This document shows, piece after piece, positions 1 to 10,085 of a DNA stretch of 64,000 bases. The stretch covers positions 1-64,000 of the forward strand of contig CANGPO010000005.1 of NCBI GenBank assembly GCA_947455705.1, given 5' to 3'. Origin of the DNA: Actinomycetota bacterium (GTDB lineage Bacteria; Actinomycetota; Actinomycetes; S36-B12; CAIYMF01). Each line of letters starts with the position of its first letter. Position 1 is the stretch's first letter. The notes beneath the pieces are model-generated. The model made no database searches and had not been told where the DNA came from. It saw only the letters and a program-made list of their open reading frames with translations. The position numbers and the translations under genes are program-made.

Positions 1-309
1 GACGACGGCTTCGTCTGCGCGGACGCATCCGGTCGGCCGCCCCGGCCAGAGACCTACTCCACCGTCTTCCACCGCGTCGCAGCCAAGACCGGGCTGCGCC
101 GCGTCCGGCTGCACGACCTGCGCCACACCAGCGTCACCCTGCTGCTGAACGCGGGTATACCGGTCCACGTGGTGGCCAGCATCCACGGACACGACCCGGT
201 GATCACTCAACGGATCTACGCCCACACCCAGCACGCCGACGCCGTCGCCGCCATGGACACCCTCGACCGCATCCTCCGACGCCCACCAGGCTCCGAGAAC
301 GGTTTGTGA
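1..309 (+). CDS. Tyrosine recombinase/integrase, C-terminal part (5' end outside window)
   Basis: Frame 1 reads ...LHDLRHTSVTLLLNAGIPVHVVASIHGHDPVITQRIYAHT...GL*, with the HxLRH...GH...Y catalytic signature. Confidence 0.9.
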   Translation, partial: DDGFVCADASGRPPRPETYSTVFHRVAAKTGLRRVRLHDLRHTSVTLLLNAGIPVHVVASIHGHDPVITQRIYAHTQHADAVAAMDTLDRILRRPPGSENGL

Positions 310-383
310 GAGATTGTGAGAGGCCCGGGTCGATGACCCGGGCCTCTCGACGTTCATCAGGCCTCTGACCTGCGCTGATTCTG

Positions 384-457
384 TGGCCAGGGACGGGGTC
401 GAACCGTCGACCTTCCGATTTTCAGTCGGACGCTCGTACCAACTGAGCTACCTGGCC
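384..457 (-). tRNA. tRNA-Phe (GAA)
   Basis: Reverse complement GGCCAGGTAGCTCAGTTGGTA...CTGAAAA...GGTTCGACCCCGTCCCTGGCCA folds as a cloverleaf; anticodon GAA. Confidence 0.95.
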
Positions 458-613
458 GTTTTGCATCACGCCGAGCCATGGGCTCTAGCGTGCTTGCGTA
501 GTTTACCCATGACCGGTCGATCCATGAAAACGCGGGTCGGGGCCGAGTCAGCCTCGTGAGCTACTCGGCCCCGTTTTGGCGCGGGAAGGTCACCGCTGTG
601 AGTCCCGCCTTGA

Positions 614-2257
614 TCAGTGGGCGGCGGGGACCTTCTTCTTACGTGCTGGACGTCCGTGGTCGGAAATCGTGTACCGCGCATACTCGTCGTGCATCTTTCC
701 GGCGATCGATCGCACCTGCTGGGCGCTCGATGCCGTGCTGTTTGACGCATTGTCGCTGGTGACGGCGGCATCAACGACGGCACTGATTGCCTCGGTGATG
801 TCGTTCACCGCGCGGGCCGCTTCGTTGAGACCGCGGTTCATATCTTGGGTCACTAGCGACTGCTCCTCGATCGCAGCAGCAATCGAAGCTTGGTAGTCGT
901 TTACGTCCGAGACGCTCTGCGAGATTTCCCCGGCTAACGCCGACGTCTCGCGAACCTGTACCTGAATTTCAGCAACTCGCGCTGAGATGTCATCGGTGGC
1001 ACTCGACGTTTGACTGGCCAGCTCTTTCACTTCATTCGCGACGACGGCAAATCCTCGCCCTGCCTCGCCGGCGCGGGCGGCTTCGATTGTCGCGTTGAGT
1101 GCCAGCAATCGCGTCTTCGTGGCGATGTCGATGATGAATTCGGTGAACTGACTGATCTGCACTGCACTTTCCTGCAGACGTTCGGTAGCCGACGCAATCG
1201 TTTGCGCTTGAACAGCTGCGTTGCTGGCAACGGAAACTGCGCGACTCGCATTCTGTGAAATCTCGCCGATGGACGCAGACAGTTGCTCGGCGCCTACGGC
1301 CACGGTGCGAACACTCTCGTTCGCCAATTCAGATGCTTCGCTAGCAATGCGCGCACGCTGCTTGGTGCTTTCGACGGCTGAGGCAACAGCGGACGCAGAC
1401 GCGGCTAAGTGGTCAGCAGCCGAGGCAAGCTCGTCGCTGGTGGCCGTCCCGTCCGTCACTGATGCGCGCAGATTGTCGACCGCTTGCGACAAAGATGCAG
1501 TCAAGGTGCCAATTTCGTCGGACGATTCGTCGTCGACGGCATCGGTCAGATCCAATGCTGCGACGCGAGCGGCAGAGTCTGAAACCCGCTTAACCCTGCG
1601 TGAAATTGATAGTGCGGTGATGACCGCGAGGACGAGTGAGATAAGTGTTCCAATGATCGCGACGATCCAGATCGTGCGCGTCTTGGATTCCGCTGCGCTC
1701 GCTGTGATTGCGACGACAGCATCACTTGAGTACTGAACTGCGTCGTCTGAGAGCTTTCCAAAGTCAGTTGTGAGGGCGTTTGAGACATCTGCGTTATCCA
1801 CGGTGATGGACGTAATGCCGCCGTTGATATCACCTGCGTCGTAACGCTTCTTCGCCTCGGTGCCGAAGCCGTTGTACGTGACGAGTTCAGTCTGAATCTT
1901 GTCGATCAACGCTTTCGCATCTGCGGTTGGCGCGGATGCTGCCGCGGTTGCAAGCAGGCCGGGCACGGCGTCGCGTGACTTGATCCACTGTGCATAGGTA
2001 TCTGTCGCCAGTTGTTCTTGGCCTGGGACCGTTAACACTGCGAAGTACATGTTTGTCTGATCATCAGCTGTTAGCCACTCGCGGGCGGATGCGACGGAAT
2101 TACTGGCGAACCCTCCTGCTGCGACGCTCGCGACTCCATCCGCGGTGCTTTGCATCGCTTCGATGGCCACGCCCGCCGTGATGACAGTGGCAAGCACTGA
2201 AACACCAGTCACCGCGAGAAGGCGATTGCGAACCGAGATATCTTTGAGGCTCAGCAT
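614..2257 (-). CDS. Methyl-accepting chemotaxis protein (TM + HAMP + MCP signalling domain)
   Basis: [33 protein letters not shown] hairpin motif, HAMP-like region, N-terminal TM; start set at MLSLKDISVRN. Confidence 0.93.
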   Translation of the reverse strand: MLSLKDISVRNRLLAVTGVSVLATVITAGVAIEAMQSTADGVASVAAGGFASNSVASAREWLTADDQTNMYFAVLTVPGQEQLATDTYAQWIKSRDAVPGLLATAAASAPTADAKALIDKIQTELVTYNGFGTEAKKRYDAGDINGGITSITVDNADVSNALTTDFGKLSDDAVQYSSDAVVAITASAAESKTRTIWIVAIIGTLISLVLAVITALSISRRVKRVSDSAARVAALDLTDAVDDESSDEIGTLTASLSQAVDNLRASVTDGTATSDELASAADHLAASASAVASAVESTKQRARIASEASELANESVRTVAVGAEQLSASIGEISQNASRAVSVASNAAVQAQTIASATERLQESAVQISQFTEFIIDIATKTRLLALNATIEAARAGEAGRGFAVVANEVKELASQTSSATDDISARVAEIQVQVRETSALAGEISQSVSDVNDYQASIAAAIEEQSLVTQDMNRGLNEAARAVNDITEAISAVVDAAVTSDNASNSTASSAQQVRSIAGKMHDEYARYTISDHGRPARKKKVPAAH

Positions 2258-2313
2258 GGGCGCTGAATTCCTTTCAACGGCCGATAGGAATGGCAAAGGG
2301 GTGGGATTACTGC

Positions 2314-3249
2314 CTAGGAGCGCAGACGCCCGAGGAATCCGCTAACTTCGTCGCGCAATGTTTCGGCCAACTGCGACAGGCCCACGAGCCCTGTTGAATC
2401 ACCGCTGTGAAGATCGCCGTCAACCGCAGTTGCGATGTCGACGGTCATGCGATTCATCTCGCGAACTGTGCCGGTGATCCCGTCCAGAACAACCACAGCT
2501 TCGCCGGCGACAGCCTGAACCGCAGCCACCTGACGGCCGATATCCTCTGTGGCTGAAGCAGTTTGCTCGGCTAGTTTCTTGACCTCTGACGCAACAACCG
2601 CGAAGCCGACACCAGCCTTACCCGCGCGGGCAGCCTCAATCGTTGCGTTCAACGCGAGAAGTTTTGTTTGCGCCGCGACCTGGGCGATGGTCGTAACAAC
2701 CTGCTGAATCTCCTGTGATGACTTGTTCAGTACGGCGATGGTTTGTGTGGCACTTTCGGCCTCAGTGACGGCGGCACCGGTCGACGCGGCAAGCGTGTGC
2801 GACGAGGCGCTCATCTCTGTCGAAGCTGCGGCAAGCTGCTCGGCAACAGATAGAACGGTGGATTCGAATTCGTCACTCAGTACGAGTTGCTCTTGACGAC
2901 TGGTTGCCTCGCGATCGTGGGCTTGGGCCATTTGCGAACGCGCCTTGTTGATACGCACAGTGCCATCACGGAATGAGCCAGGCATTCCTCGCAGAAGCAT
3001 TCGACGATGGAATCGACCCTCACTTGCCGCATCAAGTGATGCTCCGGCCTCACGGACGAACGCGTCGGAAACGTCAAGCAGATGATTGAGGTAGTTACGA
3101 ACTTCTTGAATATCCGCGCCACCTTCGACCTGCGGTACGCGTGCTTCGAGGTCGCCATCAGACACTCGACGACACGTCTCTGCAATGGCGGCAATTGCAG
3201 CCTTCTCTGGCGATTGAATCGACGAAACCGAGCGTGCATGTGCCCTCAT
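2314..3249 (-). CDS. Soluble MCP signalling-domain protein (no TM)
   Basis: [36 protein letters not shown]; starts by ATGA overlap with the upstream PAS gene. Confidence 0.9.
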   Translation of the reverse strand: MRAHARSVSSIQSPEKAAIAAIAETCRRVSDGDLEARVPQVEGGADIQEVRNYLNHLLDVSDAFVREAGASLDAASEGRFHRRMLLRGMPGSFRDGTVRINKARSQMAQAHDREATSRQEQLVLSDEFESTVLSVAEQLAAASTEMSASSHTLAASTGAAVTEAESATQTIAVLNKSSQEIQQVVTTIAQVAAQTKLLALNATIEAARAGKAGVGFAVVASEVKKLAEQTASATEDIGRQVAAVQAVAGEAVVVLDGITGTVREMNRMTVDIATAVDGDLHSGDSTGLVGLSQLAETLRDEVSGFLGRLRS

Positions 3250-3809
3250 CGGACAACCTCCAGTTCTGGCTCAAGTGACCAAACCCACTCGTCGTAGGTT
3301 GGGAATCCGCTATCAGCGATGGCATTGAGAAGTACTTGTGTACCGGCCGTGATGGCGTCCTGTGGACGACTGTGCCTGCGTTCCTCATTCAAGATCGCTT
3401 CGTACAAGGGCTGAACTTTGGCTAGGGCAGTGCGATTCGGGCTTCGTCGATTCGAGTGGTAGCCGACGATACGGCCGTCCACGGTCGAAGGCGTGACGTG
3501 AGCGAGTACCCAGTAGTAGCCGCCATCGGCGGTCATGTTCTTGACGTACGCGAAAATTTCCTGGCCGCTGGCAATGGTGTCCCACAGAAGCTTGAAGATG
3601 GTTCGCGGCATGTCGGGGTGTCGAATCATGTTGTGTGGCTGGCCGATCACATCGTTCTCGTCGTACTTCGCAACCCGCATGAAGACATCGTTAGCGTACG
3701 TAATGATGCCGCGCGTGTCGGTCTTACTCACGATGATTTCGTTGTCGGCAATGATTGTCTCGACGCCGGTTGGACGGATATCCGTAGGCTTCATCTGCGC
3801 TCCTAGCAA
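3246..3809 (-). CDS. Aer-like PAS-domain sensor protein
   Basis: [47 protein letters not shown]...[12 protein letters not shown], typical of the aerotaxis-receptor PAS. Confidence 0.88.
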   Translation of the reverse strand: MLGAQMKPTDIRPTGVETIIADNEIIVSKTDTRGIITYANDVFMRVAKYDENDVIGQPHNMIRHPDMPRTIFKLLWDTIASGQEIFAYVKNMTADGGYYWVLAHVTPSTVDGRIVGYHSNRRSPNRTALAKVQPLYEAILNEERRHSRPQDAITAGTQVLLNAIADSGFPTYDEWVWSLEPELEVVR

Positions 3810-3844
3810 GCCCGAGGACCCTAGTGGGTCTGATCACCTTCCCT

Positions 3845-3870
3845 ATCGGGTGTGCGATTCAGATTCTGAG
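3845..3870 (-). promoter_or_regulatory. Candidate FliA promoter CTCA-N16-CCCGAT upstream of the PAS/MCP operon
   Basis: Reverse complement CTCAGAATCTGAATCGCACACCCGAT. Confidence 0.6.
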
Positions 3871-3905
3871 GATTGCGCTGAACGAGTTCGGTGACGTTTG
3901 AGCGT

Positions 3906-4484
3906 CTAGAGCAGACGGCCGCGCTCAACGGCATCTAGTAGCCACGCCTTGGCTTCCTTCGACGGATGAGAAAGCTCGAATCCGACGATCACCTTGTCGT
4001 CAGATCCGTCAGGTCGCACGGTGCGGATGATTGCCGGCACAGGTCCAGCGGGGAGTTGCACAGTGACCGGGTTTCCCACCTCGAAGGGCGCAGCCTTGGG
4101 CAGTAAGACGGCAAGGCCTTGAGTCGAGACGTCGACAAGGCTCCCGGTTAAGGACTGGTCCGCAACGTTAACGTGCACATCAGCTGCCACTGAGACACGG
4201 ATGCCCGATCGCAAGTAGGCGCGGTAAACCCATTCAGGCACTTGAATATCGAAGTGATCGTCAGTTGCGTCAGCTACGACGCTGTCCCATCGACCAGCCG
4301 CGCTGACGCAGGTGATGTATTCGCCATTCAACGGAAAGCCGATATTCGCAACCATGGGAACTAGGCGAAGAATGCCGTCGGTCGACATTGAACCTTTGCA
4401 GACGAAGCCACGGGGAGTCGAGACCGTCTGAACAGTGATGAAACTGCCAAGGACCTCACGCGGACGATCGACCATCACTGTCAT
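3906..4484 (-). CDS. PilZ-domain (YcgR-like) c-di-GMP effector
   Basis: RAYLRSGIRVSVAADVHVNV...LTGSLVDVSTQGLAVLLP resembles the PilZ RxxxR / DxSxxG motifs; internal start MTVMVDRPREV chosen. Confidence 0.75.
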   Translation of the reverse strand: MTVMVDRPREVLGSFITVQTVSTPRGFVCKGSMSTDGILRLVPMVANIGFPLNGEYITCVSAAGRWDSVVADATDDHFDIQVPEWVYRAYLRSGIRVSVAADVHVNVADQSLTGSLVDVSTQGLAVLLPKAAPFEVGNPVTVQLPAGPVPAIIRTVRPDGSDDKVIVGFELSHPSKEAKAWLLDAVERGRLL

Positions 4485-4587
4485 TACTCCTCTGCTGCGA
4501 CATTGCAACGCTGTCAATGCTACGCCTGTCACGTCCAGATCGGTCCGGGCGCTCTTGAAACTTCACCTTTCTGCCAGAGAACTTGTT

Positions 4588-4613
4588 CTCAGTTCTTGTC
4601 GGGTCAGTCCGAT
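4588..4613 (+). promoter_or_regulatory. Candidate FliA promoter CTCA-N16-TCCGAT
   Basis: ctca gttcttgtcgggtcag tccgatgag, ~80 nt upstream of the muramidase-like gene. Confidence 0.6.
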
Positions 4614-4690
4614 GAGCAGATGACGGAGTTTGTCGGCGCAGGGACGCGTCCATCTTGTCTACATGACGGCAAGTATTGGAGGTCCCACCG

Positions 4691-5470
4691 ATGAGTTACG
4701 CCGACGCACTCGCGCGGATCTCGCAGATTCAGTCGCTTTTTGGGACGAACACAACTCGGCCCGCGAGCCAATCACCTTCGACAACCCCAAGCACCTCAAA
4801 CGGTGTAGACGCAGCTGCAAACCCGAGTTCGGCGGGCTTTCAAGCCGCCTTGAGCGCAGCGCTTCAGGGTGCGAATGGCACCACCTCAAGTGCACTGAAG
4901 GATGCGCTCAAAGCTCTCGGGCAAGGTGGAGCGACTGCCTCCAGCTCCGCGTCGATCTCGACGCTCTCGTCGTCGAGTACCCCTGCGACGTCGAGTACCG
5001 GGGCTGACGTGGCTGGCTTAGCGAACGCGCCAACGACCCGCGCGGAAGCCATTTCGCGTTCACAACAATTTGCCGGCACTCCGACGGCATTGACACCGGT
5101 TCAACTCAAGGGCGTGTTGGCGCGCCAGGGATTTAGCGGTGAGGGCCTGCATGTGGCTTGGGCGCTGGCGATGCGGGAATCCGGCGGACAGCCCGGTGCG
5201 ATCGGCCACGTTAACCCAAACGGAACGCGCGACCACGGGCTCTTTCAAGTGAACGATATTCATCTTGGGCATTCCCTGGATCCTGCGGTGATGTATGACC
5301 CCGACTCCAATGCGGCGGCCGCGTTCAAGATGAGCAGTCACGGAACGAACTTCGGCGCGTGGGGTATCGGAACGTCGGGTTGGGCGGGACATCTCATGCG
5401 CACAATGCCGACGACATACGCGCAACTCAATGCCGCGTATCAGAAGTGGTACGACCGTTATCCGGGCTGA
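4691..5470 (+). CDS. Transglycosylase/lysozyme-like protein, probably flagellum-associated
   Basis: GEGLHVAWALAMRESGGQPGAIGHVNPNGTRDHGLFQVNDIH, SLT/lysozyme-like ES...GLFQ motif; GGAGG RBS before ATG 4691. Confidence 0.75.
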   Translation: MSYADALARISQIQSLFGTNTTRPASQSPSTTPSTSNGVDAAANPSSAGFQAALSAALQGANGTTSSALKDALKALGQGGATASSSASISTLSSSSTPATSSTGADVAGLANAPTTRAEAISRSQQFAGTPTALTPVQLKGVLARQGFSGEGLHVAWALAMRESGGQPGAIGHVNPNGTRDHGLFQVNDIHLGHSLDPAVMYDPDSNAAAAFKMSSHGTNFGAWGIGTSGWAGHLMRTMPTTYAQLNAAYQKWYDRYPG

Positions 5471-5536
5471 CCCGTGACGGTGAGCTCTTTGCGAGTGCTG
5501 GCCGACAAGGTCACGCAATTGGCTCACTGCAAAATC

Positions 5537-5562
5537 CTCAGAGCCTGATAGCGCCGGCCGAT
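5537..5562 (+). promoter_or_regulatory. Candidate FliA promoter CTCA-N16-GCCGAT upstream of flgB
   Basis: ctca gagcctgatagcgccg gccgatg. Confidence 0.65.
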
Positions 5563-5647
5563 GGAACAGTGAGCAGGACGCTCGTCGTGAGGCCACGGAT
5601 CTGGGCCCTACGCCGCACCTTCGGGTGCGTGGAGTGGAGCGTGCTGC

Positions 5648-6004
5648 ATGAGTGGGATCGTTACACCCGGCATCCAGGTCGCCCTCGACGGCCTCGCCGA
5701 ACGCCAGCGCGTACTCGCCCGCAACATCGCCAACATCCAGACGCCGGGTTACACCGCGCAGCGCGTCAACTTTGAATCTGCGCTTAGCGATGCGCTGACC
5801 TCGAATCCAGATTCCAGTGCGATGGATCTGTCCGGTGTCGTGACGTCGGCTCCGACGACGGATCCTGCTCGCGAAGACGGTAACAACGTCAGTCTCGACA
5901 GCGAGACGCTCATGAGTCTCGATACCAATCTGCGCTACTCACTTGCCCTACGAGCCGTCGAGGGCAATTTCACTCCCATTCGTGACGTACTCAGGAGCAG
6001 TTGA
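5648..6004 (+). CDS. flgB: Flagellar basal-body rod protein FlgB
   Basis: QRVLARNIANIQTPGYTAQRVNFESAL; first gene of the basal-body operon. Confidence 0.92.
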   Translation: MSGIVTPGIQVALDGLAERQRVLARNIANIQTPGYTAQRVNFESALSDALTSNPDSSAMDLSGVVTSAPTTDPAREDGNNVSLDSETLMSLDTNLRYSLALRAVEGNFTPIRDVLRSS

Positions 6005-6411
6005 TGGGTGCCTTCGACATTCTGGCCATCTCGGGATCCGGCGTGAATCTCAACCGAACATGGTTGGACTCGATCTCAGACAATATTGCGAATATCAACA
6101 CGGTTCGTCCCACAAGCGAGGCGGCGTATCAGGCCCGATACGTTGAGGCACAGGCAGTTTCACCTGATGCGGCGCAGCCCGGTGGCGTAGCCGTCACCGG
6201 GATCTCACTCGGATCTGCCGAAGGACGCTTGACGTATCAGCCGGACAATCCGATGGCTGACGCCCAAGGCATGGTCCGGATGCCGGATGTGGATCTCTCC
6301 GAGCAGATGTCACAGCTGATCATGGCGCAACGCGGATATCAGGCAAATCTGTCCGTGGTTCAGCGTGCGACAGATGCCTACAACGCCGCCCTTCAGATCG
6401 GTAAAGGCTGA
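6004..6411 (+). CDS. flgC: Flagellar basal-body rod protein FlgC
   Basis: [26 protein letters not shown]...[35 protein letters not shown]. Confidence 0.93.
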   Translation: MGAFDILAISGSGVNLNRTWLDSISDNIANINTVRPTSEAAYQARYVEAQAVSPDAAQPGGVAVTGISLGSAEGRLTYQPDNPMADAQGMVRMPDVDLSEQMSQLIMAQRGYQANLSVVQRATDAYNAALQIGKG

Positions 6412-6740
6412 TGTCTGGTATCTCACCTCTTACAAGCATCGCGCGCGCCGCAGCTGTTGCACCACCAAGTGGTGTCACTCCGTCGAGCACGCTTCTCACC
6501 GGTTCTGCCGGTGCCAGTGGCAACTCATTTAGTTCGGCCCTGTCTGGTGCGGTCGACAATCTCCAGCAGGTGCAGAACAAGGCTGATGGACTCGCGATGC
6601 AAGCCGTCACCGGAACTCTGACGAATCCGCACGACTACATGATTGCCGCTACTGAGGCGTCTCTAAATACCCAAATGACCGTAGCCGTCCGCAATAAGGC
6701 CCTCGAAGCCTTCAACGAGATCATGAGGATGCCCCTCTAA
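6411..6740 (+). CDS. fliE: Flagellar hook-basal body protein FliE
   Basis: Size, C-terminus [37 protein letters not shown] and synteny. Confidence 0.92.
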   Translation: MSGISPLTSIARAAAVAPPSGVTPSSTLLTGSAGASGNSFSSALSGAVDNLQQVQNKADGLAMQAVTGTLTNPHDYMIAATEASLNTQMTVAVRNKALEAFNEIMRMPL

Positions 6741-8383
6741 TGGCCAATCAACTGAGCGTCATGACCTACCGCGCACGTCGAACGTTGGCTGGCTTCACGT
6801 CGGGTCAGATTGCCGTCGTCGTTCTCGTGACGGTTGCACTCGCCGTGGCGGGCATCTTTTGGACGAAGCTCTCTGCCTCTCCGTACTCGCCGCTGTTTTC
6901 AAACCTCTCAGGGCAAGATGCGTCCGCGATCGTTGATCAGCTGAACTCTGACGGAACGCCGTATCAACTAAGTGACGGCGGAACGACGATCATGGTGCCA
7001 CAGGACAAGGTGTACACCGAACGTCTCAAGATGAGCGGCCAGAATCTTCCGTCTAGTGATCAAAACGGATACACACTTCTGAACAACCAGGGCATTACGA
7101 CCTCACAGTTCATGCAACAGGTCGCTTACCAGCGCGCACTCGAGGGAGAACTCGCCAAGACGATTCAGTCAATCTCGGGAGTTCAAGCAGCATCCGTGCA
7201 TCTTGCGCTGCCCAAGCAGGATGCCTACACCACTGACGCCAGCCCGACCACAGCATCAGTGATGGTGACGTTAAGGGCAGGTGGCCAGTTATCGAATGAT
7301 CAGGTTCAAGCGATTGAGAATCTGGTGGCTTCCTCGGTCCCCCAATTGACCACTGACCATGTAACCCTCACCGACTCGCACGGCCGTCTCTACTCGGGAA
7401 GTGGCGGTGCGTATAGCGGCGCTAGCAACGCGCAACTTCAGGCGACGAATGATGTTGAGTCTTCATTGAGCCAGAAGGCGCAGAGTCTTCTCGACGCGGC
7501 CACCGGAATGGGGAACTCAGTAGTGGCTGTAACTGCGGCGCTTGATTTCGATCAACGGGTAACAAAGACAGAGACGGTACTTAAAGATCCGGCGGTTCCC
7601 GTCACCAGCGCTACGAGCACGGAGTCATACACGGGCACGGGTAACCCTCCCGGCGGCGTTGTGGGTGCGGTCTCAGGTGGAACGTCGAGTAACAGCTCGA
7701 CGAAGAACCAGTACACGAAGACCACCCAGCAGGTGACGAACAGCGTTGGCTCGATCATTGAAGACCGAACTGGCGCGCCTGGGGCAATCACCCGCCTCAC
7801 CGTCGCCGTCATGCTTAATCAAGCGACGGCCGGAAAGCTTGATAAGACTGCGATTAGCAGCATGATCGCGAATGCTGTGGGTCTCAAGGTGAGTCGCGGT
7901 GACACGATTGATGTGCAGACGATTCCGTTCAATACCTCAACCCAAGATGCCGCAAAAGCCGAGGCTGATGCTGCCGCTTCGGATGCAAGCAAGGCGGGCA
8001 TGTTCGATATCGCCCGAAAGGCTGGCGTCGCCATCCTCGTGCTCTTGGTTCTTGGACTGGCCTTCCTTTCCAGTCGCCGTCAAGAGCGCGAAGAGCTTGA
8101 TGATGAATGGCTCAAGGCACTTGGCCCCGCACCTTTCGGAATGGACGTAAGTGTTGGTGTTCCGGTCGGGGCTCGCGTTGGAGGTGCCGATGCATTGGAT
8201 TCAGGCCCTGGCCTGTTGTCACTTGATCCAGCTGAGGGTGGCCGTCTAGCCATCGGTGCGGATGTTGACGCAGACGTCCGACGTCGTGCCCTTGAGAAGC
8301 AAGAGGTCGGAGACCTTGTCTCCCGTCAGCCTGACCAGGTCGCTCAGTTGATGCGCGGCTGGCTCGCCGATCGGAGGCAGTAA
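6740..8383 (+). CDS. fliF: MS-ring protein FliF
   Basis: YSPLFSNLSGQDASAIVDQLNSDGTPYQLSDGGTTIMVP; two TM segments; synteny. Confidence 0.96.
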   Translation: MANQLSVMTYRARRTLAGFTSGQIAVVVLVTVALAVAGIFWTKLSASPYSPLFSNLSGQDASAIVDQLNSDGTPYQLSDGGTTIMVPQDKVYTERLKMSGQNLPSSDQNGYTLLNNQGITTSQFMQQVAYQRALEGELAKTIQSISGVQAASVHLALPKQDAYTTDASPTTASVMVTLRAGGQLSNDQVQAIENLVASSVPQLTTDHVTLTDSHGRLYSGSGGAYSGASNAQLQATNDVESSLSQKAQSLLDAATGMGNSVVAVTAALDFDQRVTKTETVLKDPAVPVTSATSTESYTGTGNPPGGVVGAVSGGTSSNSSTKNQYTKTTQQVTNSVGSIIEDRTGAPGAITRLTVAVMLNQATAGKLDKTAISSMIANAVGLKVSRGDTIDVQTIPFNTSTQDAAKAEADAAASDASKAGMFDIARKAGVAILVLLVLGLAFLSSRRQEREELDDEWLKALGPAPFGMDVSVGVPVGARVGGADALDSGPGLLSLDPAEGGRLAIGADVDADVRRRALEKQEVGDLVSRQPDQVAQLMRGWLADRRQ

Positions 8384-8386
8384 TCC

Positions 8387-9406
8387 ATGGTTACTCGCGC
8401 ACCCGAGGATCTCAGTGGTGTTTCGAAAGCGGCCATCCTGCTTCTACAGCTTGGACAGGAACAGGGCTCGAAAGTCCTGAACCAGTTGCAAGAAGCGGAG
8501 ATGGAAGAGGTTGTAGCCGAGATCGCTCGGCTTAAAACTGTTGACGGAGATGTCGCGGACAACGTCGTTCACGAGTTCTTCGAGATGGCGGTTGCACGCA
8601 AGTACGTCACCCATGGCGGTATTGGTTATGCGAGAGATCTCCTCGAGGATTCACTCGGCTCAGAGCGTGCTCGCGAGATTCTAGGACGCCTGGAAGCGGC
8701 AATCAGTGAGATGCCATTCCAGTTCCTGCGGCGTACGGATGCTCGTCAACTATTGAGCTTCCTGCAAGACGAACATCCGCAGACGATTGCCCTCGTTCTA
8801 GCCCATCTTTCCGTTGAGCAGGCCCCATTGATTCTTGGCAATCTGGCCCCTGAGTTGCAGGCTGACGTTGCGCACCGAATTGCCGTGATGGACCGTACGT
8901 CACCGGAGATTGTTCGCAAGGTTGAGCAGGTGCTTCAGCGCCGCATGTCGTCCATCCTTCAGCCGACGGATCTTTCCACCGTTGGCGGTCTGGAGCCGTT
9001 GATCGAGATCATCAACCACTCCGATCGTGTAACAGAGAAGATGATTCTCGATGGTCTCGAGGGCCGCAGCCCTGAATTGGCCGAGCAGATCCGTGCTCAC
9101 ATGTTCATGTTCGAAGACATTGTCGGACTCGAAGACAAGAGCATCCAAGCGATCCTGCGTGACGTAGACAACGCCGATCTGGCAACGGCGTTGAAGGGCG
9201 TCCGCGACGAGGTGCGCGACAAGGTTCTGGGCAATCTGTCCGAGCGTGCAGCCGAAAACCTGGTTGAAGAGATGGACTACATGGGCGCTGTACGTGTGTC
9301 TGTCGTTGAAGAAGCTCAGGCCAAGGTCGTTCGCGTGATTCGTCGTCTCGAGGAGTCCGGCGAGATCGTCATTACGCGTGGAGGTGAAGATGAGTTTGTC
9401 TCCTGA
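8387..9406 (+). CDS. fliG: Flagellar motor switch protein FliG
   Basis: LSFLQDEHPQTIALVLAHLSVEQAPLIL; HRIAVMDRTSPEIVRKVEQVL. Confidence 0.96.
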   Translation: MVTRAPEDLSGVSKAAILLLQLGQEQGSKVLNQLQEAEMEEVVAEIARLKTVDGDVADNVVHEFFEMAVARKYVTHGGIGYARDLLEDSLGSERAREILGRLEAAISEMPFQFLRRTDARQLLSFLQDEHPQTIALVLAHLSVEQAPLILGNLAPELQADVAHRIAVMDRTSPEIVRKVEQVLQRRMSSILQPTDLSTVGGLEPLIEIINHSDRVTEKMILDGLEGRSPELAEQIRAHMFMFEDIVGLEDKSIQAILRDVDNADLATALKGVRDEVRDKVLGNLSERAAENLVEEMDYMGAVRVSVVEEAQAKVVRVIRRLEESGEIVITRGGEDEFVS

Positions 9407-10085
9407 GCTGGATGAATTCGCGCCGGCCCTCTTGGATTCGCCACTGCGAGGTAACCCCCTTCTCATCGGTAACCGAGCAGATCCCCGGCTCGTCGATCCT
9501 CGACTTTCGGGTCTTGTTGAGGATGCGCTTGCCGAGGCTCAAACCCAAGGACATGCCGAGGGTTATGCCGCCGGTTATGAGGAAGGTCGCACACTGGCTG
9601 AACGTGAAGTCCGTGCCCAGTTCGAAGCCGCTGAGGCCTCGGCCCTCGAGCAGATCCGCATCGAGTATGCGGGTCTGCAGGCAGCAGCTTCGGCCATGCG
9701 GGACGCACTTGCCACTTTCGAGGCCGGTGCTGTCCCAACCTACGATCAGACAGCGGAATCACTCGGGCCGGTTGTACTTGTCCTAGTTGAGGCATTGCTC
9801 GGTCGTGAGCCAACCCAGGGGTCTGAGGCAGCCATTGACTCGATTCGTCGTGCACTGCGCATGATGCCGGCCGGTAGCGCAGTGACCGTTCACCTCAACA
9901 GCCGTGACGCAGCGGAGATTGCAGCGAGCTCGGTTGATCTTTCAGCACTGCTCGAACGCCGCGTCATCGTCCGGCCGGATGCTTCCATTCCACATGGTTC
10001 GGCACGGGTTGAATCGGGTGCCCGCCACGTTGACGCTCATCTGGCCTCGGCTATCGAGCGGCTCCGTGAGGTGTTGGGCGCATGA
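9390..10085 (+). CDS. fliH: Flagellar assembly protein FliH
   Basis: Glu/Ala-rich coiled coil between fliG and fliI; ATG 9390 after GGAGGTGAAG. Confidence 0.85.
   Translation: MSLSPELDEFAPALLDSPLRGNPLLIGNRADPRLVDPRLSGLVEDALAEAQTQGHAEGYAAGYEEGRTLAEREVRAQFEAAEASALEQIRIEYAGLQAAASAMRDALATFEAGAVPTYDQTAESLGPVVLVLVEALLGREPTQGSEAAIDSIRRALRMMPAGSAVTVHLNSRDAAEIAASSVDLSALLERRVIVRPDASIPHGSARVESGARHVDAHLASAIERLREVLGA

Noticed and set aside
614-783. Short plus and minus ORFs at the end of the first MCP
   Set aside because: Fully contained in or overlapping the MCP reading frame; random high-GC ORFs
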